A stretch of DNA of 64,000 nucleotides from GMQP-bins7 sp963776565 (lineage in GTDB: Bacteria; Actinomycetota; Thermoleophilia; Gaiellales; Gaiellaceae): positions 1 to 64,000 of the forward strand of contig CAVZNF010000004.1 in assembly GCA_963776565.1 (NCBI GenBank), in the 5' to 3' direction. Made by a program: the position numbers and the translations under genes. Positions 18,158-28,200 of the stretch are shown here, piece by piece (the first letter of the stretch is position 1; the number at the start of each line of letters is the position of its first letter). Below the pieces are notes generated by a model that saw only the letters and a program-made list of their open reading frames with translations, was not told the origin of the DNA and ran no database searches.

Positions 18158-19336
18158 CTACGAGTGAGCCTCGTGCGCGACGGGCTCTTCGCGCGTCTGT
18201 CGCCCGAGGATCGAGCGAGCGATGACGAGCCGCTGGATCTCGCTCGTTCCCTCGTAGATCTCGGTGATCTTGGCATCGCGGTAGAAGCGCTCGACGGGAA
18301 ACTCCTTCGTATAGCCGTAGCCACCGAGGATCTGGATCGCCTCCGACGTCTGGCGTCGCGCCATCTCGGATGCGTAGAGCTTCGCCTTGGCGCCCTCGGC
18401 AGTATGCGGTCGCCCTTCCTGCTTGAGCCACGCCGCGCGGTAGGTGAGCAGGCGGGCCGCGTCGATCTCGGTCGCCATGTCGGCGAGCTTCCACTGAATC
18501 GCCTGGAAGTCGCCGATGCGCTTCCCGAACTGCTCCCGTTCCAGCGCGTACCCGCGCGCAACGTCGAAGGCCGCCTGGGCGATGCCCAGCGCCTGCGCCG
18601 CGATCCCGATGCGGCCGCCGTCGAGCGTCGCCATGGCGATGCGGAAGCCGCGCCCTTCCTCGTGGAGCAGGCGATCGCGTCCGACGCGCGCGTCTTCGAT
18701 CGCGAGATCGGAGGTCGTGGACGAGTTGAGGCCGAGCTTCTCCTCCTCGCGCGTGACGCGCACGTGACCGGCGTCGAGGAGGAAGCACGAGACGCCCCGC
18801 GCGCCCGCCGTCGCCGGATCCGTGCGCGCGAACAGCACGAACGTCCCCGCGCGCGATCCGTTCGTGATCCACTGCTTCGACCCGTTCAGCACCCACTCGT
18901 CGCCGTCGGCCACGGCCGTCGTGCGGAGCGAGCCCGCGTCCGAGCCGGCGCCCGGCTCCGTGAGAGCGAACGCGCCGAGGTGCTCCCCGCGCGCAAGAGG
19001 AGGCACGAAGCGGGCGCGCTGCTCGTCGGTCCCGAACGTGAGGATCGGAAGCGCGACGGCGCTCGTGTGCACCGCGACCGTCACCCCCACGCCGGCGTCG
19101 GCGCGCGAGAGCTCCTCCAGCACGAGGATGTACGAGAGAAAGTCTGCGCCCGCGCCACCGTACTCCTCGGGGACACACACGCCCATGAGCCCGAGCTCAG
19201 CGAGCTTCGGGATCAGCTCGTCGGGGAACCGATGGTCACGGTCCCAGTCGGACGCGTGCGGGACGATCTCCGCCTCGGCGAGCTCCCGGGTCAGCCCCTG
19301 GATCGCGCGCTGGTCCACGGTCAGCTCGAAGTCCAT
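18158..19336 (-). CDS. Acyl-CoA dehydrogenase
   Basis: This 392-residue flavoenzyme of the short/medium-chain class performs the first oxidation of fatty acyl-CoA. Conserved motifs are EYGGAGADFLSY, AFALTEPGAGSDAGSL, WITNGSRAGTFVLFARTD, the FAD/CoA motif REQFGKRIGDFQAIQWKLAD and the catalytic-base region ITEIYEGTSEIQRLV, with Glu in YEGT. Length is typical. It follows the 3-hydroxyacyl-CoA dehydrogenase gene by 24 bases and, with the thiolase further upstream, gives three steps of beta-oxidation or butanoyl-CoA metabolism; no enoyl-CoA hydratase is present. Confidence 0.93.
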   Translation of the reverse strand: MDFELTVDQRAIQGLTRELAEAEIVPHASDWDRDHRFPDELIPKLAELGLMGVCVPEEYGGAGADFLSYILVLEELSRADAGVGVTVAVHTSAVALPILTFGTDEQRARFVPPLARGEHLGAFALTEPGAGSDAGSLRTTAVADGDEWVLNGSKQWITNGSRAGTFVLFARTDPATAGARGVSCFLLDAGHVRVTREEEKLGLNSSTTSDLAIEDARVGRDRLLHEEGRGFRIAMATLDGGRIGIAAQALGIAQAAFDVARGYALEREQFGKRIGDFQAIQWKLADMATEIDAARLLTYRAAWLKQEGRPHTAEGAKAKLYASEMARRQTSEAIQILGGYGYTKEFPVERFYRDAKITEIYEGTSEIQRLVIARSILGRQTREEPVAHEAHS

Positions 19337-19360
19337 CGCTGCTGACTATAGGCCGCGGCG

Positions 19361-20194
19361 TCAGGCGTACTCGTAGAAGCCGCGGCCGGACTTCCGCCCA
19401 AGCCGGCCGGCCGCTACGTGCTGCCGGAGGAGCGGGCAGGGCGCGTACTTCGGATCGCCGAGGCCCTCGTGCAGGACCTCCATGATCGAGACGCAGGTGT
19501 CGAGCCCGATCAGGTCGGCGAGCGCCAGCGGGCCGATCGGATGCGCGAAGCCGAGCTTGGCGATCGTGTCGATCGCCTCGGCTTCGGCAACGCCCTCCAT
19601 GAGCGCGTAGGCGGCCTCGTTGAGGAACGGCATGAGGATGCGGTTCGAGACGAAGCCGGGGAAGTCGTTCGCCTGTGCAGGCGTCTTGCCGAGCTCCTCG
19701 GCGAGCGCAACGATCGCTGCTGCCGTCTCGTCCGACGTCTGCGCGGCCCTGATCACCTCGACGAGCTTCAGGACGGGAACCGGATTGAAGAAGTGCATGC
19801 CGATGACCTTGTCGGGCCGCGTCGTGGCTGCGGCGAGCGTCGCGATCGGTATCGACGAGGTGTTGGAGGCGAGGATCGCGTGAGATGGCAGGACGGCGTC
19901 GGCGCGCCGGAAGATCTCCATCTTCACGTCGGCGTCCTCGACCACGGCTTCGATCAGGAGATCGGCTGAGACGAGGTCGTCGACGGCGGCCACGCGTCCG
20001 ATCACGTCGTCGGGATCGGCGCCGCCCTTCTCCGCGAGCTTGCCGAGGCTCGTCGCCATCGCGCCGAGCGCTCGGTCGACCGCACCCGGCACCTCGTCGT
20101 GGAGCGAGACACGTCGGCCGGAGGCCGCGACCACCTGCGCGATGCCGCCGCCCATCTGACCCGCGCCGACGACCAGGACGTGCTCGAACTGCAC
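19361..20194 (-). CDS. 3-hydroxyacyl-CoA (3-hydroxybutyryl-CoA) dehydrogenase
   Basis: This 277-residue NAD(P)-dependent enzyme has an N-terminal Rossmann motif (VLVVGAGQMGGGIAQVVA) and a conserved ASNTSSIPI. The catalytic His is in IGMHFFNPVPVLKLVEVIR, and the C-terminal helical domain contains FPGFVSNRILMPFLNEA and GFAHPIGPLALADLIGLDT. It is the stand-alone form usual for actinobacteria, acting on 3-hydroxybutyryl-CoA or longer chains. It precedes the acyl-CoA dehydrogenase gene on the same strand. Confidence 0.93.
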   Translation of the reverse strand: MQFEHVLVVGAGQMGGGIAQVVAASGRRVSLHDEVPGAVDRALGAMATSLGKLAEKGGADPDDVIGRVAAVDDLVSADLLIEAVVEDADVKMEIFRRADAVLPSHAILASNTSSIPIATLAAATTRPDKVIGMHFFNPVPVLKLVEVIRAAQTSDETAAAIVALAEELGKTPAQANDFPGFVSNRILMPFLNEAAYALMEGVAEAEAIDTIAKLGFAHPIGPLALADLIGLDTCVSIMEVLHEGLGDPKYAPCPLLRQHVAAGRLGRKSGRGFYEYA

Positions 20195-20209
20195 GCGCGG
20201 AGTCTAGGC

Positions 20210-20706
20210 CTATGGCTGAGGTGCGCCGGGCAGATCGGGTCGCGTGCCCTTACGAAGCCGAAGGAGCGCCCACAGCAGCACGAGCGCGAGGATCACGATC
20301 CCGACGAGCACCTTGATCACGGCGCCTCGCGGCTTCCCGCCCTCGGCAACGAGTGGTCCCGGCGCAACGACGCTGCAGGCTGACGCGAGCCACGCACCGT
20401 CGGGCGCGCGGGCGAGCAGGAGGCCGATCGCCTTGTTCATCGGAACCTCGACGTCGCAATCCGATCCGGACGGTGTTCGCACCTCGAGGGTCTGCCCGAA
20501 GTCACCCTTGACGCGCTGATCGACGTCGACGGTGAGCAGCGTCACGGCGGCGCCCTTGACCGTTCCCTCCCGCTCGGCGACGACGCGGCCGACGACCGCG
20601 CCGTCTGCCTCGTCGAACCGCTGCGAGAGCGGCTCGTTCGCACAGACGCACGCGGCGGCAGGGCCTGCGAGCGCGAGCGCGGCGAACGCGATGAGAAGAA
20701 GTGCCC

Positions 20707-20710
<4 letters not shown>
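20210..20710 (-). CDS. Membrane-anchored extracytoplasmic protein, TIMP/NTR-like, start uncertain
   Basis: In frame with a clear 111-residue body, the upstream sequence supplies a signal peptide (RALLLIAFAALALAGPAAA) followed by CVCANEPLSQRFDEADGAVV. The Cys-x-Cys after cleavage and the V-G-R-V strand recall tissue-inhibitor/netrin-like OB folds. A C-terminal helix (VLVGIVILALVLLWALL) and a basic tail would anchor it with the domain outside. The only start that includes the signal peptide is CTG, overlapping the thiolase stop (CTGA); a GTG at 20545 would lose it. No function can be assigned. Coordinates of the 5' end are therefore provisional. Confidence 0.5.
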
Positions 20711-21858
<1,148 letters not shown>

Positions 21859-21949
21859 GGCCGGAGCGTAGCCACGACGTGCGCGCCCAGGGCTCGGACA
21901 CCGGGTCTGACCCTGCCTGTCCCTTCGGGACGGTGGCACACTCGACCCG

Positions 21950-22527
<578 letters not shown>

Positions 22528-22549
22528 GTCCCCAAGATCCGACTCGCCG

Positions 22550-22672
22550 TCAGCGATCGCGGAGCCGCACGCGCTTGCCACAACGCTCGCAGCGCTGATA
22601 GCGCTCGGTCAGGAAGAACGGCCGTCGGCGACGTGGGAGGCGATGGCCGAAGAGCCGGCAGCGGAGCTTCAC
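22550..22672 (-). CDS. 40-residue Cys-rich, zinc-ribbon-like small protein
   Basis: A 40-codon frame starts with GTG, overlapping the stop of the upstream oxidoreductase by four bases (GTGA). It encodes a strongly basic peptide with KLRCRLFGHRLP near the start and RYQRCERCGKRVRLRD at the end. The spacing C-x4-H then C-x2-C could hold one zinc ion. The coupled start, the full metal-binding set and the termination just before the converging amidotransferase gene argue for a real gene. Function is unknown; nucleic-acid binding is a guess from the basic charge. Confidence 0.6.
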   Translation of the reverse strand: MKLRCRLFGHRLPRRRRPFFLTERYQRCERCGKRVRLRDR

Positions 22673-23679
22673 TCCGCAGGGCCGACCTTGACGAGCATCT
22701 TGCCGATGTTCTCGCCGCGTAGAAGGCCGAGGAACGCCTTCGGGGCGTTCTCGATCCCCTCGACGACCGTCTCGCGATAGCGCAGTCGGCCTTCACCCAC
22801 CCAGGTGGCCGCCTGCTCGGCGAACTCTCCGAACCTCTCGTAGTGGTCGCTGATGATGTATCCCTGGATACGGAGGCGTTTCGTCACGACGAGGAACATG
22901 TTCCGCGGTCCCGGCGTCGGCTCGGCGTCGTTGTAGCGCGAGATCGAGCCGCATGCGACGACGCGCCCGTACGTTCGAAGCGCGCCGATCGCGGCCTCGA
23001 GGTGATCGCCGCCTACGTTGTCGAAATAGATGTCGATTCCGTCCGGCGCGAGCTCGGCAAGCGCATGACGTGGGCTCTGCTCGCGGTAGTCGAAGACGTC
23101 GTCGAACCCCAGCTCTCGAAGCCACTCCAGCTTTCTTGCCGAGCCCGCACTCCCGATGACCCGGCAACCAGCTAAGCGCGCCATCTGACCGGCCGCGCTT
23201 CCTACCGCCCCTGCGGCGCCCGACACGAAGACCGTCTCACCCTCCGTCGGCGTGCCGAGCTCGTGGAGCCCGTACCACGCTGTGAAGCCCGGCATCCCGA
23301 GAACGCCGAGGGCAGTCGAGATCGGAGCGACCTCCGGATCGAGCTTCCGGAGAGCCGATCCGTCGGACAGCGCCCACTCGCGCCAGCCCAGCTGATGCAC
23401 GATCCAGTCGCCTTCGGCGTAGCGGGGATTCTGCGAGGAGACAACACGGCCGACGGCGCCACCCGTCATGGCCTCACCGAGCGTGAACGGTGCGACGTAC
23501 GAGCGGACGTCGTTCATGCGCGGACGCATGTACGGGTCGACGGAGAAGTACGCGTTCCGGATGAGAACCTGGCCGTCGGCCGGATCGGGGATCGATGTCT
23601 CGGCGACCTCGAAGAGATCCTCGTCGGGGAAGCCCTGCGGCCTGGCGACGAGCCGGATCTCGCGGGCGACACCGTCCAT
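22669..23679 (-). CDS. NADP-dependent medium-chain reductase (prostaglandin/curcumin reductase type)
   Basis: This 336-residue zinc-free member of the medium-chain dehydrogenase/reductase family is closest to the leukotriene B4 12-hydroxydehydrogenase and curcumin reductase group. Features are SVDPYMRPRMND near the start, PGFTAWYGLHE, the nucleotide site VSGAAGAVGSAAGQMARLAG, FDNVGGDHLEAAIGAL and the C-terminal GKMLVKVGP. Such enzymes reduce the double bond of enones; the natural substrate is unknown. It is divergent from the AlgH-family gene by only 17 bases, so promoters must overlap gene ends or lie inside. Confidence 0.9.
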   Translation of the reverse strand: MDGVAREIRLVARPQGFPDEDLFEVAETSIPDPADGQVLIRNAYFSVDPYMRPRMNDVRSYVAPFTLGEAMTGGAVGRVVSSQNPRYAEGDWIVHQLGWREWALSDGSALRKLDPEVAPISTALGVLGMPGFTAWYGLHELGTPTEGETVFVSGAAGAVGSAAGQMARLAGCRVIGSAGSARKLEWLRELGFDDVFDYREQSPRHALAELAPDGIDIYFDNVGGDHLEAAIGALRTYGRVVACGSISRYNDAEPTPGPRNMFLVVTKRLRIQGYIISDHYERFGEFAEQAATWVGEGRLRYRETVVEGIENAPKAFLGLLRGENIGKMLVKVGPAE

Positions 23680-23696
23680 GCGGCGATGATACGGCC

Positions 23697-24239
23697 GTGG
23701 AGTCGCTCAAAGGGCATCTGCTCGTCGCGGGGCCGGGCCTGGTCGACCCGAACTTCTGGCGCACCGTCGTTCTCGTCGGCGAGCACTCGGACGAGGGCGC
23801 GCTCGGCCTCGTCCTGAACCGGTCGTCGGAGACGACGGTCGACGAGGCGTTACCCGAGTTCGCACTCCTCGCCGAGGGCATGGGTGCAGTGCACGTCGGC
23901 GGCCCCGTCCAGCCGTCCGCCGTGGTCGTGCTGGCCGATTTCGTGGACAGCGACGCGGCCGAGTCGCTCGTGGTCGAGTCCATCGGATTCCTACCGGCGG
24001 AGGTCGACCCGGCCACCATCGGCGAGCTGAGCCGTGCGCGAGTGTATGTCGGCTATGCGGGTTGGGGGCCCGGTCAGCTCGACGCAGAGCTCGAGGAAGG
24101 CTCGTGGATCGTCGAGCCCGCTCTCCCCGAGGACGTCTTCACGGACGATCCGGACGGGCTCTGGAGCGGCGTGCTCCGGCGGAAGGGCGGCCCGTTCGGA
24201 CTCCTCGCGGCGATGCCACCAGATCCTTCCCGGAACTGA
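23697..24239 (+). CDS. AlgH/YqgE family protein (UPF0301)
   Basis: This 180-residue conserved protein contains the family pattern GHLLVAGPGLVDPNFWRTVV at its start, then GALGLVLNRSSET, VHVGGPVQPSAVVVL, YVGYAGWGPGQLDAEL and SWIVEPALPEDVF. The GTG start (VESLKGHLL) matches the usual N-terminus; a longer open frame upstream is antisense to the reductase. AlgH proteins are widespread, cytoplasmic and without a settled biochemical role, though they have been linked to transcriptional control in pseudomonads. Confidence 0.88.
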   Translation: MESLKGHLLVAGPGLVDPNFWRTVVLVGEHSDEGALGLVLNRSSETTVDEALPEFALLAEGMGAVHVGGPVQPSAVVVLADFVDSDAAESLVVESIGFLPAEVDPATIGELSRARVYVGYAGWGPGQLDAELEEGSWIVEPALPEDVFTDDPDGLWSGVLRRKGGPFGLLAAMPPDPSRN

Positions 24240-24267
24240 CATTGCACCGATGTAGTCTCGGCACCGC

Positions 24268-25209
24268 TTGACCGACCTCCGGACAACAGTCTCGACGCTC
24301 TCGCGCGCCGCCATCCTGCATGCGGCAGAGAGCTCTCGCCTCCAGCATCTCGTGCAGCGGCACGGCCGGCGCATGGGTGCCGCTCGCTTCGTCGCAGGCG
24401 AGACGCTCGACTCGTGCGTCGCCGTCCTGCGCAAGCTCAACGACGCAGGCCTGTATGCAAACACGACGCTCCTCGGCGAGGCGATACCGAACGCCGAGGG
24501 CGCGGCCGCGGTCACGGCCGAGTACGAGCAGATCATCGAGCGGCTCGTTGCGGAGAAGCTGAAGGCGAACATCGCCCTCAAGCTCACGCACCTCGGCCTG
24601 TCCTTCGACGAGGAGACTGCATACGCGAACGTCGCACGACTGGTCGAGCGCGCCGGCGAGCTCGGCACGTTCCTTCGCATCGACATGGAGCAGTCGGAGT
24701 ACGTCGACGCGACGTTGCGTCTGTACGAGCGGCTGCGCGACGCCGGCCACGACGCTGTCGGAATGGTGCTGCAGTCGTACCTCTATCGGACGATGGACGA
24801 CCTCGAGCGGTTGCTGCCGAGGACGCCGAACCTCCGCATCGTCAAGGGCGCCTACCTCGAGCCGGCGTCGATCGCGTATCCGGACAAGGCGGATGTCGAT
24901 CGCGCTTACGTCGAGCTCGTCGAGCGTGGCCTTCGAGGGGGTGCGTACATCGCCGTCGCGACGCACGACGAAGCGATCATCCGGCGCGTCCAGGCGTTCA
25001 CGGCGCGCGAAGGAATTGCCCGCGACCGGTTCGAGTTCCAGATGCTCTACGGCGTGCGCCCGGGGCTGCAGCGCTCGATCGCGGCTGAGGGGTACAAGGT
25101 GCTCGTGGCAACCCCGTTCGGCCCCGACTGGTACCCGTACCTCATGCGCAGGCTCGCCGAGCGACCGGCCAATCTGGGCTTCTTCCTCAAGAACCTCGTC
25201 CGCCGATGA
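24268..25209 (+). CDS. Proline dehydrogenase (FAD, monofunctional)
   Basis: A 313-residue (beta-alpha)8 enzyme that oxidises proline to pyrroline-5-carboxylate. Motifs are LKLTHLGLSFDEE, LRIDMEQSEYVD, YLYRTMDDLERLL, RIVKGAYLEPASIAYPDK, VATHDEAII, FEFQMLYGVRPGLQ and FGPDWYPYLMRRLAERPANL. The RRLAERPxN segment is the substrate carboxylate-binding region of the family. The start is TTG, close to a TAGTCT box ten bases upstream, so the message may be nearly leaderless. The stop overlaps the next gene by four bases. No P5C dehydrogenase is seen nearby. Confidence 0.93.
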   Translation: MTDLRTTVSTLSRAAILHAAESSRLQHLVQRHGRRMGAARFVAGETLDSCVAVLRKLNDAGLYANTTLLGEAIPNAEGAAAVTAEYEQIIERLVAEKLKANIALKLTHLGLSFDEETAYANVARLVERAGELGTFLRIDMEQSEYVDATLRLYERLRDAGHDAVGMVLQSYLYRTMDDLERLLPRTPNLRIVKGAYLEPASIAYPDKADVDRAYVELVERGLRGGAYIAVATHDEAIIRRVQAFTAREGIARDRFEFQMLYGVRPGLQRSIAAEGYKVLVATPFGPDWYPYLMRRLAERPANLGFFLKNLVRR

Positions 25210-26358
25210 GCTCGCTCCCCCCGACCGCCGACGTGGTCGTCGTCGGTGGAGGCGTCATCGGGACGAGCATCGCGTTCCACCTCGCGGAGGCAGGCACGGA
25301 TGTCTGCCTGCTCGAGCGCGATCAGCTCGCGAGCGGATCCACGAGCCGCGCCGCCGGGGGCTTTCGCGCCCAGTTCTCGGATCCGCTCAACATCGCGATC
25401 GGGCTGCGGAGCATCGAGGCGTTCACGCGGTTCGCCGAGCGGCCAGGCGCCGAGATCGACCTCCACCAGGTCGGGTACCTCTTCCTCCTCGACCGAGCCG
25501 ACGACGTCGCAGCGTTCGAAGAGAGCGTCGCGCTCCAGAACGAACTGGGCGTCCCGAGCCGCTTCGTCGAGCCAGGCGAGATCCGCGAGCTGTGCCCGAT
25601 CGCCGGCCTCGATGGCGTGCTGGCGGCGACCTACTGCCCGGTCGACGGCCACGCGAGCCCCGAGGCCGTGGCTCAGGGGTACGCAGCCGGTGCGCGTCGC
25701 CACGGCGCGACGGTGCTCACCGGCTGCGCCGTGACGGGAGTCACGGTCGACGGCGCGGAGATCCGAGGCGTCGAGACGTCCCTCGGCGCAGTCGAGACCT
25801 CCACGGTCGTCTGCGCGGCCGGCGCGTGGTCACCTGCGATCGCGAGTTCCGTCGGCGTCGAGCTTCCCGTCGAGCCGTACTTCCGCGAGGTCGGATTCAC
25901 CGGCCCGACGGACGGGCTGCCGACGCCGTCTCCCGCTCACGGTCGACTTCTCGTCGGGCTTCTACTTCCACCGCGAGGGGCCGGGGCTCCTCTTCGGTAT
26001 GGCCGACCGCGACCAACCGCCCGGGTTCGACGTCCCGACCGATCAATCGTGGCTCGAGGGAGTCATGGAGGTCGCCGAACGCCGCTTGCCGTCACTCCTC
26101 GATATGGGCATCGCCGGCGGCTGGAAGGGGTACTACGAAGTGACGCCGGATCACAACGCGCTCGTCGGAGAGGCGGCCGGTGTCAGCCGGTTCCTCTACG
26201 CAACTGGATTCTCGGGCCACGGGTTCTTACAGGGCCCAGCGATCGGCGAGATCGTCCGTGACCTCGTCTTAGGCCGCACCCCATTCGTCGACGTCGGCCC
26301 GCTCGCGGTCGAGCGCTTCGCTCGCTCGGCGGCGCGGCCCGAGCGCAACGTGATCTAG
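25206..26358 (+). CDS. FAD-dependent amino acid oxidase/dehydrogenase (DAO family), frame-interrupted
   Basis: The dinucleotide-binding start VVVVGGGVIGTSIAFHLAEA and the family block GSTSRAAGGFRAQFSDPLNI place it with sarcosine oxidase beta-like and D-amino acid dehydrogenase-like enzymes. The C-terminal FAD-binding end is GFSGHGFLQGPAIGEIVRDL. One extra C near 25935 moves the frame; joined length is about 383 residues. It overlaps proline dehydrogenase by four bases, so its substrate may be proline-related, such as D-proline, hydroxyproline or an N-methyl amino acid. That is inference from position. Confidence 0.87.
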
Positions 26359-26432
26359 GCGTACTCGACCTGCTCGGTCGTAGTGCTCTGCGGTACCGGA
26401 GTCGCACCGGGTTTCAATTACGCTCGGGCGCG

Positions 26433-27161
26433 ATGGCCTCCGACACGCTCGTCTTCATCCCTGCCTGGAACGAGGAGGAGAACCTGCCGGGCGTCCTGGA
26501 CGAGCTGCGAGCCGGCCTGCCGGCGAGCGACGTACTCGTCGTCGACGACGGCTCGACGGACGGGACGGCCGCCGTGGCGCGTTCGCATGGAGCCGAAGTG
26601 CTCTCATTCGGGGAGAACCGCGGCCTGCAGCAGGGGATCGCCGCCGGCTACGCCTATGCGGAGTCGAATGCGTACGCGTACGTCGGCCGGGTCGACGCCG
26701 ACGGCCAGCATCCCGTGGACGAGCTCTCGCGTCTTCTCGAGATCGTTCGCCAGGGAGACGCCGACGTCGCCGTGGGATCGCGCTTCGCGACCGGCGAGGG
26801 GTACGAGGCGTACCGCTACGAGCCTTCTCGAAGCCGCCGACTGGGAACGTCCGTCCTGCGCCGCGCCATGCGAGCCGCGCTCGGGCGCCCGTTCCACGAT
26901 GCGACGAGCGGGATGTACGCGGCGAACCGACGAGCGATGCCCGCACTCGGCATCCCATACTCCAGCGGCGCGCCGGAAGTCGAGTCCCTGCTCCGGCTAC
27001 GAGAAGCCGGGCTCCACGTGGTGGAAGTGCCCGTCCACATGCGCGAGCGCGCGAGCGGCGAGTCCAAGCTCCGCGGCAGCAAGGCCGTGCGCCTCGTGCT
27101 GACGGTCGTCGGCACGCTGTTCCTGTATGGCGTCTGGCGCCGGCTCCACCGGCCGCGATGA
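26433..27161 (+). CDS. Family 2 glycosyltransferase (dolichol-phosphate mannosyltransferase-like)
   Basis: This 242-residue GT-A protein has FIPAWNEEENLPGVLDEL, the VVDDGSTDGT nucleotide-binding motif, and a DxD-equivalent at GRVDADGQHPVDEL. A C-terminal amphipathic/hydrophobic segment (LVLTVVGTLFLYGVW) could touch the membrane. This matches small polyprenyl-phosphate glycosyltransferases that load mannose or glucose onto a lipid carrier. It begins a three-gene plus-strand group with YdcF and a lipoprotein; the next gene overlaps its stop by four bases. Confidence 0.88.
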   Translation: MASDTLVFIPAWNEEENLPGVLDELRAGLPASDVLVVDDGSTDGTAAVARSHGAEVLSFGENRGLQQGIAAGYAYAESNAYAYVGRVDADGQHPVDELSRLLEIVRQGDADVAVGSRFATGEGYEAYRYEPSRSRRLGTSVLRRAMRAALGRPFHDATSGMYAANRRAMPALGIPYSSGAPEVESLLRLREAGLHVVEVPVHMRERASGESKLRGSKAVRLVLTVVGTLFLYGVWRRLHRPR

Positions 27162-27634
27162 CCAGACTCGTAGCCGTGCTCGGCTACTCCGACCGAGGAG
27201 CACCCGGACTGCATCCGGTGTGCGCCACACGTCTGGCTCGCGCCGAGCGTGAGGCGTCGCCGCATGACGTCGTCCTCTTCTCGGGTTGGGATCGACGCCG
27301 CGGCGCGAGCTCGGAGGCCGATCTCATGGCGCAGTCCTGGAAGACGCCTGTCAGAGCGCGGATCGTCGATCACAGCGCTCGCACGACACTCGGCAACGCG
27401 ATCGTCGTCGGGCAGGCAACACGGCGGCTCGACGCCAACGAGGTGGTAATCGTGACGTCGAGCTGGCACGCGAGAAGAGCTGGATTCCTCGTTCGTGCGT
27501 CCCTGCTCGGATCGGGTGCGAGGCTCAGGGTGGTGAAGACCGAGGAGACGACCACACCGCGCCACGGGCTCCGCGAGCTCGTGGCGTGGGTCGCCGTGCC
27601 GGTGCTCGCCCTCGTCGCGGCGCGGACCCGCTAG
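27158..27634 (+). CDS. YdcF/SanA-like DUF218 protein
   Basis: A 158-residue DUF218 domain protein: VAVLGYSDRGAPGLHPVC, FSGWDRRRGASSEADLM, IVDHSARTTLGNAIVV and VIVTSSWHARRAGFLVR. DUF218 proteins are envelope-associated and some act in cell-wall or lipid-carrier metabolism. A hydrophobic C-terminal stretch (LVAWVAVPVLALVAA) may be a membrane tail. It is translationally coupled to the glycosyltransferase, which suggests a shared polyprenyl-phosphate or wall pathway. Confidence 0.8.
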   Translation: MTRLVAVLGYSDRGAPGLHPVCATRLARAEREASPHDVVLFSGWDRRRGASSEADLMAQSWKTPVRARIVDHSARTTLGNAIVVGQATRRLDANEVVIVTSSWHARRAGFLVRASLLGSGARLRVVKTEETTTPRHGLRELVAWVAVPVLALVAARTR

Positions 27635-27644
27635 GTTGCCACCA

Positions 27645-28187
27645 ATGCGTCGAACGTGGACAGCCGCACTGATCGTCGTGGCACTCGCCGGAGTGGCCGC
27701 CGGATGCGGCGGCAGTAGTGACGACGAGGCGGATCCGACGGCGGCCTGGGCGAGCGGCTTCTGCAGCGCCGTCACGACATGGAAGGACGACCTGCAGAGC
27801 ATCACCCAGCAGTTCACGGACACGTCGAACCTCTCACAGGACGGGCTCGAGTCGGCGGCCAAGGACGCGCAAACGTCGACGCAGCAACTCGTCGACTCAC
27901 TCAAGGGCCTCGGGGCGCCGGAGACCGACTCGGGCGAGGAGGTCAAGAGCTCGCTCGACACGTTGTCGACCACGCTCGATACCGAGACCGCCAAGATCCA
28001 GGAAACCGCGCAAGGAGTGACCGGCATCACCGGCGTCCCGAGCGCGATCACGGAGATCTCCGCATCGCTCAGCGCACTCGGCACCGCGTTCTCGGACACG
28101 CTGCAGACGATCGAGAACGCCGACACGAAGGGCGAGCTCAAGTCGGCACTCGACAACTCGCCCGACTGCGCGAACATCTCGAGCTAG
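27645..28187 (+). CDS. Lipoprotein with helical extracytoplasmic domain
   Basis: The ATG beginning MRRTWTAALIVVALAGVAAG gives a signal peptide ending in a lipobox (GVAAGC) followed by GGSSDDEADPT. The remaining 150 residues are rich in Ser, Thr, Gln and Asp with helix-forming heptads (SQDGLESAAKDAQTSTQQLV), ending in a Cys-containing SPDCANISS. A similar pattern occurs in many actinobacterial lipoproteins of unknown role. A slightly longer TTG start at 27636 is possible. It is probably cotranscribed with the DUF218 gene, eleven bases upstream. Confidence 0.75.
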   Translation: MRRTWTAALIVVALAGVAAGCGGSSDDEADPTAAWASGFCSAVTTWKDDLQSITQQFTDTSNLSQDGLESAAKDAQTSTQQLVDSLKGLGAPETDSGEEVKSSLDTLSTTLDTETAKIQETAQGVTGITGVPSAITEISASLSALGTAFSDTLQTIENADTKGELKSALDNSPDCANISS

Positions 28188-28200
28188 CGCGCTCGCTCTT

